Made by a program: the position numbers and the translations under genes
Notes under the pieces: generated by a model
Seen by the model: only the letters and a program-made list of their open reading frames with translations
What the model was told of the DNA's origin: nothing
The model's database searches: none
Shown: piece after piece, positions 8,021 to 14,779 of the stretch
Layout of the letters: the number at the start of each line of letters is the position of its first letter
Position numbering within the stretch: position 1 is the first letter of the stretch
Origin: Chloroflexota bacterium
GTDB taxonomy: Bacteria > Chloroflexota > Dehalococcoidia > Plut-88900
Direction: 5' to 3'
Assembly (NCBI GenBank): GCA_022572865.1
Contig: JACZVB010000005.1
Location: 1 to 14,779, forward strand
Length of the DNA stretch: 14,779 nt

Positions 8021-8072
8021 CACCTGGACGGCATTCGATTTTCATGCTCGAGACCCCAGGTGCGCCCCTTTT
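8021..8072 (+). promoter_or_regulatory. Hairpin in the leader of the enoyl-CoA hydratase gene
   Basis: CACCTGG (8021-8027) pairs perfectly with CCAGGTG (8056-8062), with an inner GCAT/ATGC pair (8031-8034 and 8044-8047). The stem is followed by CGCCCC and then TTTT (8069-8072). It lies between the candidate promoter and the gene start, so it could be an attenuator or a leaky terminator. The U run is short and offset. Confidence 0.35.
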
Positions 8073-8134
8073 AACGTTTGGTGAAGAATATCACAAAGGC
8101 CTGGTAAAGTCCAACGCCAGCGCAGGAGCAAGGG

Positions 8135-8908
8135 ATGAACTGGGAGACCATCAAACTGGATATCAAGGATGGCAAGGCCATCCTGACCCTAAATCGGCCT
8201 GACAGGCTCAATGCCTTGACATCGCAAATGGGGCAGGAGATCAGGGAAGTCCTTACCCAGTTGAACGAAGACCTGAGCACCCGGGTCCTCACCATAACGG
8301 GAGAGGGACGCGGTTTCTGCTCCGGGGCCGACGTGTCAGGTGACGAGCAGCGTAGCCAGGCTGACAGCTGGCTATTCCGGTGGCACGAGATTATACGGCA
8401 GATGCGGTCCTTCAGAAGCCCGATTATCGCCGCCGTCAACGGCGTGGCGGCCGGGGCCGGCCTATCCCTTGCTGCAGCCTGCGATGTGCGCATCGCATCT
8501 GAGGAGGCCCGGTTCACTGCCATCTTCGTTAAGCGGGCGCTGTCGGTGGACTGCGGCCTCAGCTACACCCTCCCCAAGATCGTGGGGCTATCCAACGCGC
8601 TCAGGCTGATGTACTCCGGCGATATCATCGACGCCCGGACCGCCGAAAAGCTAGGTCTGGTAACCGAGGTAGTACCCGCGGAAGAGTTACCTGCCGCTGC
8701 GGACAAGCTTGCCACCGTCATAGCAAATGGGCCTCCCATTGCCATCGCAGCCATCCGGCGGGTCACCTACTCCGCTATGGATTCGGGTCTGGACACCGTC
8801 CTGCACATGGAGCAGAACACCAACCAGATCCTGCTTCACACCGAGGACTATCTGGAAGGGGTGCAATCATTCAGGGAGAAGCGAGCCCCCGTCTTCAAGG
8901 GCCGTTGA
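8135..8908 (+). CDS. Enoyl-CoA hydratase/isomerase family protein, PaaG-like
   Basis: Crotonase-fold enzyme acting on acyl-CoA thioesters. The 257 residues are the normal length. The oxyanion-hole segments are GFCSGAD (60-66) and NGVAAGAGLSLAAACD (102-117). The two catalytic glutamates of true enoyl-CoA hydratases are not in place: the segment reads FTAIFVKRALSVDCGLSYTLP, with Val132/Lys133 at about the first site and Asp139 near the second. An aspartate there is typical of PaaG-type ring-epoxide or enoyl isomerases, so isomerase activity is at least as likely as hydration. AGGAG lies 6 bases before the ATG. It stands alone between the fab operon and ruvB, with no thiolase or dehydrogenase beside it, so the substrate cannot be inferred from context. 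Confidence 0.88.
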   Translation: MNWETIKLDIKDGKAILTLNRPDRLNALTSQMGQEIREVLTQLNEDLSTRVLTITGEGRGFCSGADVSGDEQRSQADSWLFRWHEIIRQMRSFRSPIIAAVNGVAAGAGLSLAAACDVRIASEEARFTAIFVKRALSVDCGLSYTLPKIVGLSNALRLMYSGDIIDARTAEKLGLVTEVVPAEELPAAADKLATVIANGPPIAIAAIRRVTYSAMDSGLDTVLHMEQNTNQILLHTEDYLEGVQSFREKRAPVFKGR

Positions 8909-9016
8909 CCCCGGGGCTGAAACCGGATGGCCCGACCTCGCGGATGGGTCCCCTGCTGGTGATTTATACTCTTCTCTGCCGCTCTGGTTTGATCGTAGCG
9001 AAGCAGGGACGACCTC

Positions 9017-10048
9017 ATGGCTGAACGCATAGTCTCGGCGAAACCCCAGGCCCAGGACGGCGCCCTGGACACCAGCCTCCGGCCCAAGTCCATGAGAGAC
9101 TATATAGGCCAGGACAAGGTCAAGGGCAACCTTGAGATCGCCATAGCGGCGTCCAAGAAGAGGTCCGAAGCCCTTGACCACATTCTTCTCTACGGGCCAC
9201 CGGGCCTGGGCAAGACCACCCTGGCCAATATCGTGGCCGTGGAGATGGGGGTCAATATAAAGATCACCTCCGGCCCGGCCATAGAGCGTCCCGGTGACCT
9301 GGCCGCCATTCTGACCAACCTGAAAAAGGACGACATCCTATTCATAGATGAAGTACACCGCTTAAATAAGACCGTCGAGGAGGTCCTCTATCCGGCCATG
9401 GAGGACTTCGCATTGGATATTATAATAGGCAAGGGGCCCGGGGCCCGCAGCTTACGACTGAAGCTGCCTCATTTCACCTTCATAGGGGCCACCACCCGTT
9501 ACGCCATGATCAGCGCACCCCTGAGGAACCGGTTTGGGGCCGTATACAGGCTGGATTTCTACAGCGTCGAGAACATCAAGGAGATCGTTAGAAGGTCGGC
9601 CCGGATACTGGGGGTGGAGGCAGAAGAGGCCGGGCTGGAGGAGATCGCCCGTAGGGCCAGGGGCACACCCAGGGTGGCCAACAGGCTTCTCAAAAGGGTG
9701 AGGGACTACGCCGAGGTTATGGCCGAGGGAAGGATAACCGAGGCGGTGGCCAGGGAGACGATGGTCAGGCTGGAGGTCGACTCCCTGGGCCTGGACGAGA
9801 TAGACCACAGGGTGCTACGCACTATCATCGAGAAATACGACGGCGGGCCGGTGGGCCTGGATACCGTGGCGGCATCGATAAGCGAGGAGTCGGATACCAT
9901 TCAGGACGTATACGAGCCGTACCTTCTTCAACTCGGGTTCCTGGGCCGGACCTCCCGGGGTAGGGTGGCGACCCGCGGGGCCTACCAGCACCTGGGCCTG
10001 GTATATCCGGAGAAGGCCGCTTCCGAGCAGGGGTCTCTGTTCAATTGA
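9017..10048 (+). CDS. ruvB: Holliday junction branch migration ATPase RuvB
   Basis: Hexameric AAA+ motor that drives branch migration of Holliday junctions with RuvA, before resolution by RuvC. The 343 residues are full length. Seen are the N-terminal [13 protein letters not shown] (20-32), Walker A GPPGLGKT (60-67), Walker B LFIDE (Asp111, Glu112), sensor 1 GATTR (157-161), arginine-finger segment SAPLRNRFG (166-174), the sensor 2 region [15 protein letters not shown], and the C-terminal winged helix [17 protein letters not shown]. It follows the enoyl-CoA hydratase gene by 108 bases. The start has only a modest AGGGA about 8 bases upstream, but matches the family N-terminus. ruvA and ruvC are not adjacent in this window. 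Confidence 0.97.
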   Translation: MAERIVSAKPQAQDGALDTSLRPKSMRDYIGQDKVKGNLEIAIAASKKRSEALDHILLYGPPGLGKTTLANIVAVEMGVNIKITSGPAIERPGDLAAILTNLKKDDILFIDEVHRLNKTVEEVLYPAMEDFALDIIIGKGPGARSLRLKLPHFTFIGATTRYAMISAPLRNRFGAVYRLDFYSVENIKEIVRRSARILGVEAEEAGLEEIARRARGTPRVANRLLKRVRDYAEVMAEGRITEAVARETMVRLEVDSLGLDEIDHRVLRTIIEKYDGGPVGLDTVAASISEESDTIQDVYEPYLLQLGFLGRTSRGRVATRGAYQHLGLVYPEKAASEQGSLFN

Positions 10049-10221
10049 GAGTTTTCACCTTCATTGGGGCCTTCGTGGTAGGGGTCATTGCTGTCGTGGC
10101 CCTGGCGGCGCTCTACCTCATGTGGAAACACCGGCAATGGCAGGAGGAGATGGGCGGGGCCTATAACAGCAAGGCTTCCTTCAACGAAGCTCAGGACAGG
10201 CAGGACACGCCTGACCAGTAA
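10045..10221 (+). CDS. Small single-pass membrane protein coupled to ruvB
   Basis: A 58-codon frame starts at a TTG (10045-10047) that overlaps the ruvB stop in the string TTGA, and ends with TAA at 10219-10221. The product begins [20 protein letters not shown] and forms one membrane helix (about residues 4-26), followed by a charged, Gln/Glu-rich tail of some 30 residues (KHRQWQEEM...DTPDQ). The stop/start overlap suggests translation by ribosomes that have just finished ruvB. AGCAGGGG, about 12 bases upstream, could help reinitiation. I do not recognise a family. The helix-plus-polar-tail form and overlap argue for a real gene, but chance is possible because GC-rich DNA often leaves open frames. 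Confidence 0.55.
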   Translation: MRVFTFIGAFVVGVIAVVALAALYLMWKHRQWQEEMGGAYNSKASFNEAQDRQDTPDQ

Positions 10222-10237
10222 GAGGGGTGAGTTAGGT

Positions 10238-10254
10238 TTGGGGGTAGACCCCAA
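10238..10254. terminator. Hairpin between convergent genes
   Basis: TTGGGG (10238-10243) pairs with CCCCAA (10249-10254) around a 5-base loop. It lies between the small membrane protein stop (plus) and the ABC exporter stop at 10261 (minus), where a two-way terminator would be expected. Neither side has a U run, so termination is uncertain. Confidence 0.35.
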
Positions 10255-10260
10255 TCTCTA

Positions 10261-12054
10261 TCACAGCCCCGCGGCCTGCTGGGTCATGGAGTGGAGACGG
10301 GCGTAGACACCGCCGTTCCTCAGAAGCTCAACATGGTCGCCTATCTCGGCGATCTTGCCATCGTCTATGACCACTATCCGGGAGGCGTTGCGAACGGTGG
10401 ACAGCCGATGGGCTATGACCAGGGATGTCCGACCCACCAGAAGGCTGGCCAGGGCCTGCTGGATGAGAAGCTCTGTCTGAGTATCGATATTGGCTGTGGC
10501 TTCGTCTAGGATCAGGATTCGGGGGTCGGCCAGGACGGCCCGGGCGAAGCTGATTAGCTGCCGCTGTCCTGCGCTCAGGTTGCCACCCCTCTCCTGAAGC
10601 TCGGTGTCATAACCCTCCGGGAGACGATTTATGAACTGGTCTGCCCCTACTATCCTGGCGGCCTCCTCTATCTCCTGGTCCGATGCGTCCAGACGTCCGT
10701 AGCGGATGTTATGTTTTACTGTGCCGGAGAAGAGGAACGGCTCCTGTAACACCATAGCGACATGCTTCGTGAGTGAGGCCCTGGTGACCTGGCGGATGTC
10801 CACCCCGTCTACGGTAATACACCCCTCAGTTACCTCGTAGAGGCGGGGGACCAGGGCAACCAGGGTGCTCTTGCCTCCGCCCGTAGGCCCTACCAGGGCC
10901 ACCGTTTCTCCCGCCTCGATCCTCAGGTTGATGTCGTGAAGCACCTCGATGTCCTTGTTGTAGCTGAAACTGACGTGGTCGAATTGGAGTTCGCCCCTCA
11001 TCGAAGTCAATGTCCGGGCCCCGGGGGCATCCTTGATCTCCGGCTCCACATCCAGGAGCTCGAATATCCGGATGCCAGAGGCCATGGCCCGCTGCACCTC
11101 TGTGTACTGCATGGTCAGGTTGCGCACCGGATCGAAGAACCGCTGGATGTACAAAGCGAAGGCCACCAGTACCCCCACCTCCAGGCCGCCTCCCAGGGCC
11201 TGACGCCCGCCGAATATGATGACCAGGGCTAGGGCCAGGGCGCTAATTATCTCAACAGCAGGCAGCACGGCAGAGGATAGTTTGCTGGCATCGAGGTTAG
11301 TGTTCAGATGTTTCATGTTCAGGGAATCGAAATTCTTCAGGTTCAGATCTTCCCTGCCCATGCCCTGGACCACCCTGATTCCCGATATGTTCTCCTGAAG
11401 GGCGGAGTTGACCGCAGCTATGGCCCTCCTCACGCTGAGGTAAGCTCTCCGGGCAAAGCCCTGCCAGTAGAAGAGAAGAAGGAACAGGAGGGGGAGAACG
11501 GCCAGGGTTATGAGGGCAAGCTGGGCGTCAATCAACAGCATCGCCACTACGATGCCACCCAGTATCATCACATCACCAAAGGCCAGGATGCCGGTGGTGA
11601 GGAACTCCTGAAGCTGGATGATATCGTTTTGCATCCGGGACATGATGCGCCCCACCTCGTTGCGGTCATAGAAGCTCAGGGAAAGTCCCTGTAGGTGGAC
11701 GAAGAGCTTATTACGAAGGGCATAGAGGACAGACTGTCCCACTCGAGCCATCAGGACCAGTTGCAGGTAGTTGGCTCCCCATCCGATAAGGGCATTGGCA
11801 GCGAAGATCGCCACTAACCAGTCCAGCCGGCCCAGGTCTCCGGCTGTGATGGCATCGATAGCCTCGGCTACCAGCCAGGGGGAAGCCACCATTGTAAGTG
11901 TGTGGAATATCATGCCGATGGTGGCCACAATGACCAAACCCTTGTGGGGCCCCAGGAACGGCAGCAGCCGCGCCACTACTCGATGGGTGTAGAGGCCTGC
12001 CTTCAGATCGACCTCGTCCAGGCCTCCTACCCGACCGTGATAGTGCATATGCAT
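10261..12054 (-). CDS. ABC half-exporter with intact catalytic site residues (subunit 2)
   Basis: Type I (MsbA/LmrA-like) half-transporter: six-helix membrane domain (about residues 40-310) fused to an ATPase domain (about 355-590). The ATPase has Walker A GPTGGGKS (389-396, Lys395), Q-loop Gln437, a signature that reads LSAGQ (493-497) instead of LSGGQ, Walker B ILILDE with catalytic Glu518, and the switch His549 in IAHRLST. Together with its neighbour it forms a heterodimer, probably exporting drugs or lipids; the substrate cannot be read from sequence. The ATG at 12052-12054 is 31 bases after the upstream gene's stop. An AGGAG lies 16 bases away, farther than usual, and the opening MHMHYHGRVGG is His-rich. 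No in-frame alternative start lies closer to it. Confidence 0.93.
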   Translation of the reverse strand: MHMHYHGRVGGLDEVDLKAGLYTHRVVARLLPFLGPHKGLVIVATIGMIFHTLTMVASPWLVAEAIDAITAGDLGRLDWLVAIFAANALIGWGANYLQLVLMARVGQSVLYALRNKLFVHLQGLSLSFYDRNEVGRIMSRMQNDIIQLQEFLTTGILAFGDVMILGGIVVAMLLIDAQLALITLAVLPLLFLLLFYWQGFARRAYLSVRRAIAAVNSALQENISGIRVVQGMGREDLNLKNFDSLNMKHLNTNLDASKLSSAVLPAVEIISALALALVIIFGGRQALGGGLEVGVLVAFALYIQRFFDPVRNLTMQYTEVQRAMASGIRIFELLDVEPEIKDAPGARTLTSMRGELQFDHVSFSYNKDIEVLHDINLRIEAGETVALVGPTGGGKSTLVALVPRLYEVTEGCITVDGVDIRQVTRASLTKHVAMVLQEPFLFSGTVKHNIRYGRLDASDQEIEEAARIVGADQFINRLPEGYDTELQERGGNLSAGQRQLISFARAVLADPRILILDEATANIDTQTELLIQQALASLLVGRTSLVIAHRLSTVRNASRIVVIDDGKIAEIGDHVELLRNGGVYARLHSMTQQAAGL

Positions 12055-12085
12055 GACGTTAGCTATTGAACTCCTGCGGGCCCCT

Positions 12086-13882
12086 TCAACCCTCGGGTGG
12101 GACCGGCTCCTGCTGGGCTGTGAATAGAGCGGGTCGGGACAAGGTATCGGACGCAGCCTCCTGAGGCCTCAGTTGAAGCTCGTATATCTTCTGGTAGATA
12201 CCTCCCCGGGATAGGAGCTCCTGGTGGCTCCCCCGCTCCACGATCTTTCCATTCTCCAATACCAGGATAACGTCAGCGTTTCTCACCGTGCTCAGCCTCT
12301 GGGCTATGATGAAGGTGGTCCGGCCCCTGATCAATTCTTTTAAGGCCTGCTGGATCAGCATCTCTGTCTCGGTATCCACACTCGCGGTAGAGTCGTCCAG
12401 GATCAGTATCCTGGGGTCCATGAGCAGAGTGCGGGCTATGGCGATCCGCTGTTTTTGGCCTCCCGAGAGGGTTGTGCCCCGCTCGCCGACCCAGGTATCG
12501 TAGCCCTGGGGAAGGGACTCAATGAAATCCGTGAGCCGGGCCGCCTCGGCGGCCCTTTCAACCTCCTCCATTGTGGCGTTATAGGCGCCGTAGGCGATGT
12601 TGTTCCTGATGCTATCGGCAAACAGGAACATCTCCTGCTGCACGATTCCCACCTCGCGACGCAGGGACTTCAGGGTCACGTCCCCTACATTCAGTCCATC
12701 TATCGTGATGGAGCCCTGGGAGACATCATAGAACCGCGGAATGAGGTGAACTATCGTCGTCTTTCCGCTCCCCGTGGCCCCCAGGAGGGCGACTACCTGC
12801 CCGGGGCTGATCTCGAAGTTGATGTCGTCCAGGGTTGGAACGGAGGAATCATAGCGAAAGCTCACACCCTGAAAAACCACGTGCCCCCGGACCCTGGGGA
12901 GCTCCACCGCGCCCGGTTTCTCCTGGACCGGAGACTCCGCGTCGAGAATCTCGAAGATTCGCTCCCCGGAAGACGCTGCCCGGGAGAACAACGTGATGAC
13001 GAAACCGACTATTCGCACGGGGAAGGCTAATAGGATCAGGTAGAACACGAACTGGGCCAGCTCGCCCGGGGTGAGCCTGCCTTCGGCCACCTCTCGCCCT
13101 CCGACCCAAAGGATAGCCCCGGTGATCAGGGCAAAGATGAAGTTCATCAGGGGCGCATTGGAGGCCTGGATCCTGCTGGCCAGCACATTCTCATCGGCCA
13201 GGTCCCGGGCCTTGCTGGCAAATACAGCGCTCTCATAGTCCTCTCGGGAGAAGGCCCTTACCACCCTGGCCCCGGACAGGTTCTCCTGGAGGAGGGCCCC
13301 CAACTGGCCGGTCATCTCCTGGATGTTACGCCATATCCACCTGAGACGCCGGCTTACTAAAATGGCCCTGGCCGAGACCAGGGGCAGCGCTCCCAGGCTT
13401 ATCAGCCCTAGCTTCCAGTTGGTTATAATCAGTACAGCGCTCACGCCCGCGAAAAGCACAATCAGGTACACGGAGCGCACCAGCCCCAGGCTGATGAACC
13501 ATCTCACTCCCTCAACGTCGGCCGTAGCCCTGGACATCAACTGGCCCGTTTGCTGTTTATCGTGATAAGCGTAGCTCAAGTGCTGAAGATGATCGTATAG
13601 GGCGTTCCGAAGGTCGTAGGCAACCCTCTGAGATATGTATTCGGATATGTAGGTCTGAATATAGGCGAAGATCGCACGGGCCACGGCGAAGGCCAGCACC
13701 ACCAGTGCAAGCAGGACGAAAAGGCCGAGGGTGTCCTTCTCAATGAATTTGTCTATAGAGTCCCCAAGTAGGCGGGGCACCGCCAGGGAGAGGAGGGTAG
13801 ATATGATGAGGGCAAAATAGGCAACCGCAAGTTGCTTCTTGTAGGGTCTAAGGAATGTAAGGAGTCGAAGCAGGTACCTCAT
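12086..13882 (-). CDS. ABC half-exporter with degenerate Walker B (subunit 1)
   Basis: Same architecture as the next gene: six membrane helices (about residues 18-305) then an ATPase domain (about 335-570). Walker A GATGSGKT (368-375, Lys374) and signature LSGGQ (472-476) are standard, but Walker B reads ILILDDSTASVD, with Asp497 where the catalytic glutamate should be, and the switch histidine is Gln528 (IAQRLST). These changes are those known from asymmetric heterodimeric exporters such as TM287/288, BmrCD and LmrCD, in which one of two ATP sites hydrolyses poorly. A Pro/Gln/Glu-rich tail of about 30 residues follows the ATPase domain. It is the first gene of the pair; no strong Shine-Dalgarno or clear promoter precedes it. 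Substrate unknown. Confidence 0.93.
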   Translation of the reverse strand: MRYLLRLLTFLRPYKKQLAVAYFALIISTLLSLAVPRLLGDSIDKFIEKDTLGLFVLLALVVLAFAVARAIFAYIQTYISEYISQRVAYDLRNALYDHLQHLSYAYHDKQQTGQLMSRATADVEGVRWFISLGLVRSVYLIVLFAGVSAVLIITNWKLGLISLGALPLVSARAILVSRRLRWIWRNIQEMTGQLGALLQENLSGARVVRAFSREDYESAVFASKARDLADENVLASRIQASNAPLMNFIFALITGAILWVGGREVAEGRLTPGELAQFVFYLILLAFPVRIVGFVITLFSRAASSGERIFEILDAESPVQEKPGAVELPRVRGHVVFQGVSFRYDSSVPTLDDINFEISPGQVVALLGATGSGKTTIVHLIPRFYDVSQGSITIDGLNVGDVTLKSLRREVGIVQQEMFLFADSIRNNIAYGAYNATMEEVERAAEAARLTDFIESLPQGYDTWVGERGTTLSGGQKQRIAIARTLLMDPRILILDDSTASVDTETEMLIQQALKELIRGRTTFIIAQRLSTVRNADVILVLENGKIVERGSHQELLSRGGIYQKIYELQLRPQEAASDTLSRPALFTAQQEPVPPEG

Positions 13883-13958
13883 AGACAGATACTAAGCCTA
13901 CCAGCATCTGCGGTTGGACTTCAAGGGTGCGCGGAGAGCCAAAGGCCGTTCCCTGGCC

Positions 13959-14171
13959 CTAATCCTCGTCTTCGGAGTCGTCTAGGTTGGGTCGATCATC
14001 CTCGCCATTGTCATCCCGGGTACAGGACTCCTACTCACCGCGGTCGCCACGGCGCGCCTGCTCTCCTCCCCTTCCACGGACCTGTATCTTGTCGGCGATC
14101 AACCCGCCATCGGAGGCCTGGGTTGCGATCAAGGCCATTTCAGAGTCAAAGGCCAGCCGAAATGGGAAATC
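13959..14171 (-). pseudogene. Possible decayed frame, DUF5666-like fragment with acidic tail
   Basis: On the minus strand an open stretch from 14171 reads FDSEMALIATQASDGGLIADKIQVRGRG, which resembles the repeat of DUF5666 proteins (residues of the type A-S-D-G-S-L-x-A-x-K-I-x-V-R-G). It continues with an Arg/Gly/Glu stretch to a TAG at 14031-14033. In the same frame, beyond that stop, comes a very acidic run (DDNGEDD...DDSEDED) to a second TAG at 13959-13961. Upstream the frame is closed by a TGA at 14172-14174, with no start codon in a sensible place. The non-random composition on both sides of the internal stop suggests the C-terminal remains of a secreted protein. The family match is from memory of its pattern and is weak. 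Confidence 0.3.
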
Positions 14172-14214
14172 TCACGTTAAAGGATATCGATTGGCATTTC
14201 CTCTTGAGGCAGCA

Positions 14215-14239
14215 AGCCCAGGGGCTGTACCCCTGGGCT
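14215..14239 (-). terminator. Strong hairpin downstream of the PKD-repeat gene
   Basis: AGCCCAGGGG (14215-14224) and CCCCTGGGCT (14230-14239) form a perfect 10-pair stem with a 5-base loop, about 30 bases after the stop of the repeat protein. On the minus strand it is followed by TTGCTGCCTC, so the U run is poor. Terminator for that gene is the likeliest role. Confidence 0.5.
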
Positions 14240-14269
14240 GTTGTTCAGTCTCGCGGGATGGCCTCACGG

Positions 14270-14779
14270 TCATTCCGCGGTGATCTCAACGGAGTCGGGG
14301 GCGCTGTCGCTGGTCCCGTCGTTGACCACGAGAGTGGCCACGTACTCGCCGTCCACGTCCGCGACGAAGGTGGGGTTGACGATGGTGGCGTCCGAGAGCG
14401 TGGCGCTGCTACCGTCTGGAGCGGACAGGGTCCAACTGTAGGTGAGCGGGTCATTCTCTGGATCGCTGCTGCCCGAGCCGTCCAGTTGCACCGTTGCTCC
14501 TGTGGCCACGGTCTGGTCGGCGCCCGCGTCAGCCTCTGGAGCCTCGTTGGGATCAGCCTCCGCCTCGATCTCGACGGAGTCGGGGTCGCTGTCGCTGGTC
14601 CCGTCGTTGACCACGAGCGTGGCCACGTACTTGCCGTCCACGTCCGCGACGAAGGTGGGGTTGTCGATGGTGTCGTTCGAGAGCATGGCGGCGCTACCGT
14701 CTGGAGCGGACAGGGTCCAACTGTAGGTGAGCGGGCGAGTCTCTGGATCGCTGCTGCCGGATCCGTCCAGTTGCACCGT
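14270..14779 (-). CDS. PKD/Ig-like repeat protein, C-terminal end
   Basis: Open at the right edge, so only the last 169 codons are seen, ending with TGA at 14270-14272. The visible part is two copies of one beta-sandwich repeat of 95 residues. Each has VQLDGSGSSDP, the PLTYSWTLSAPDGS strand, NPTFVADVDG-Y-VATLVVNDGTSDS and DSVEI. This is the PKD/cadherin-like pattern of extracellular proteins in bacteria (GSGSSDPENDPLTYSW is diagnostic). The linker between copies, ADPNEAPEADAGADQTVATGAT, is Ala/Asp-rich. The gene ends right after a repeat with no sorting signal or membrane anchor, which suggests release or anchoring through the unseen N-terminus. A role in adhesion or polysaccharide binding is inferred from the fold. 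Any GTG at the very edge is an internal Val codon, not a start. Confidence 0.85.
   Translation of the reverse strand, partial: TVQLDGSGSSDPETRPLTYSWTLSAPDGSAAMLSNDTIDNPTFVADVDGKYVATLVVNDGTSDSDPDSVEIEAEADPNEAPEADAGADQTVATGATVQLDGSGSSDPENDPLTYSWTLSAPDGSSATLSDATIVNPTFVADVDGEYVATLVVNDGTSDSAPDSVEITAE
14281..14779 (-). repeat. Direct repeat, two 214-base copies 285 bases apart
   Basis: Copies at 14281-14494 and 14566-14779 differ at about 16 of 214 positions by hand count (about 92% identical). They encode the PKD-like repeats; the second copy runs into the window edge, so the array probably continues. Confidence 0.9.

Larger units (their letters stand above)
13883..14269. other. Intergenic region before the ABC exporter pair
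   Basis: This 387-base stretch lies between the PKD-repeat gene and the first ABC exporter gene. It holds the hairpin at 14215-14239 and the probable decayed frame at 13959-14171. In the last 76 bases before the exporter start I see no convincing promoter: TTGAAG occurs on the minus strand with TAGGCT 18 bases on, a poor -10. Confidence 0.5.

Noticed and set aside
7862..8134. tRNA or small gene in the divergent intergenic region
   Set aside because: No T-arm or acceptor pairing and no reading frame with a start and ribosome site; the region is explained by two promoters and a leader hairpin.
13987..14283. Plus-strand open frame of 98 codons
   Set aside because: Runs through the hairpin and into the PKD-repeat gene antisense; Ser/Pro/Arg-rich with no motif and no ribosome site.
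14281..14779. CRISPR array
   Set aside because: The repeats are 214 bases long, in frame and encode protein domains; there are no short repeats with unique spacers.

Overview
The window is a housekeeping segment of a bacterial chromosome, moderately GC-rich, with genes packed mostly on the minus strand. The layout (DUF177-rpmF-fabD-fabG-nusB-acpP, then a family 4 uracil-DNA glycosylase, RNase J and FtsK) and the gene types suggest a Chloroflexota bacterium, possibly Dehalococcoidia-like. That placement is inferred from gene content only. No mobile element, CRISPR array, tRNA, rRNA or phage gene was seen.

Layout. (1) 1-1933, minus: ftsK, cut at the left edge before its C-terminus. (2) 1988-3643, minus: RNase J. 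(3) 3653-4264, minus: Fe-S uracil-DNA glycosylase. (4) 4265-4600: a 336-base gap with several strong inverted repeats, some mutually exclusive, and no gene. (5) 4601-7861, minus: a ribosome/fatty-acid operon read in the order DUF177 (YceD), rpmF (L32, too short for most gene callers), fabD, fabG, nusB, acpP. It is headed by an almost perfect sigma-70 promoter that forces a later start for DUF177. plsX and fabH, common in this cluster, are absent. (6) 7866-8134: divergent intergenic region with a second, plus-strand promoter and a leader hairpin. (7) 8135-10221, plus: a crotonase-family enzyme with a PaaG-like active site, ruvB, and a 58-residue membrane protein whose TTG start overlaps the ruvB stop. 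(8) 10261-13882, minus: two ABC half-exporters whose motifs fit a heterodimer with one degenerate ATP site. (9) 13883-14269: a gap holding a probable decayed reading frame and a strong hairpin. (10) 14270-14779, minus: the C-terminal end of a protein built of near-identical PKD-like repeats, cut at the right edge.

How the genes fit together: FabD, FabG and AcpP supply malonyl-ACP, the first reductive step and the carrier for type II fatty acid synthesis. DUF177, L32 and NusB link the same transcript to ribosome production. RNase J, uracil-DNA glycosylase, RuvB and FtsK cover RNA turnover, base-excision repair, Holliday junction migration and chromosome segregation. I found no clear undescribed system. 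The best leads are the structured 336-base gap, the ruvB-coupled small membrane protein, the corrected DUF177 start, and the decayed frame beside the PKD repeat protein.
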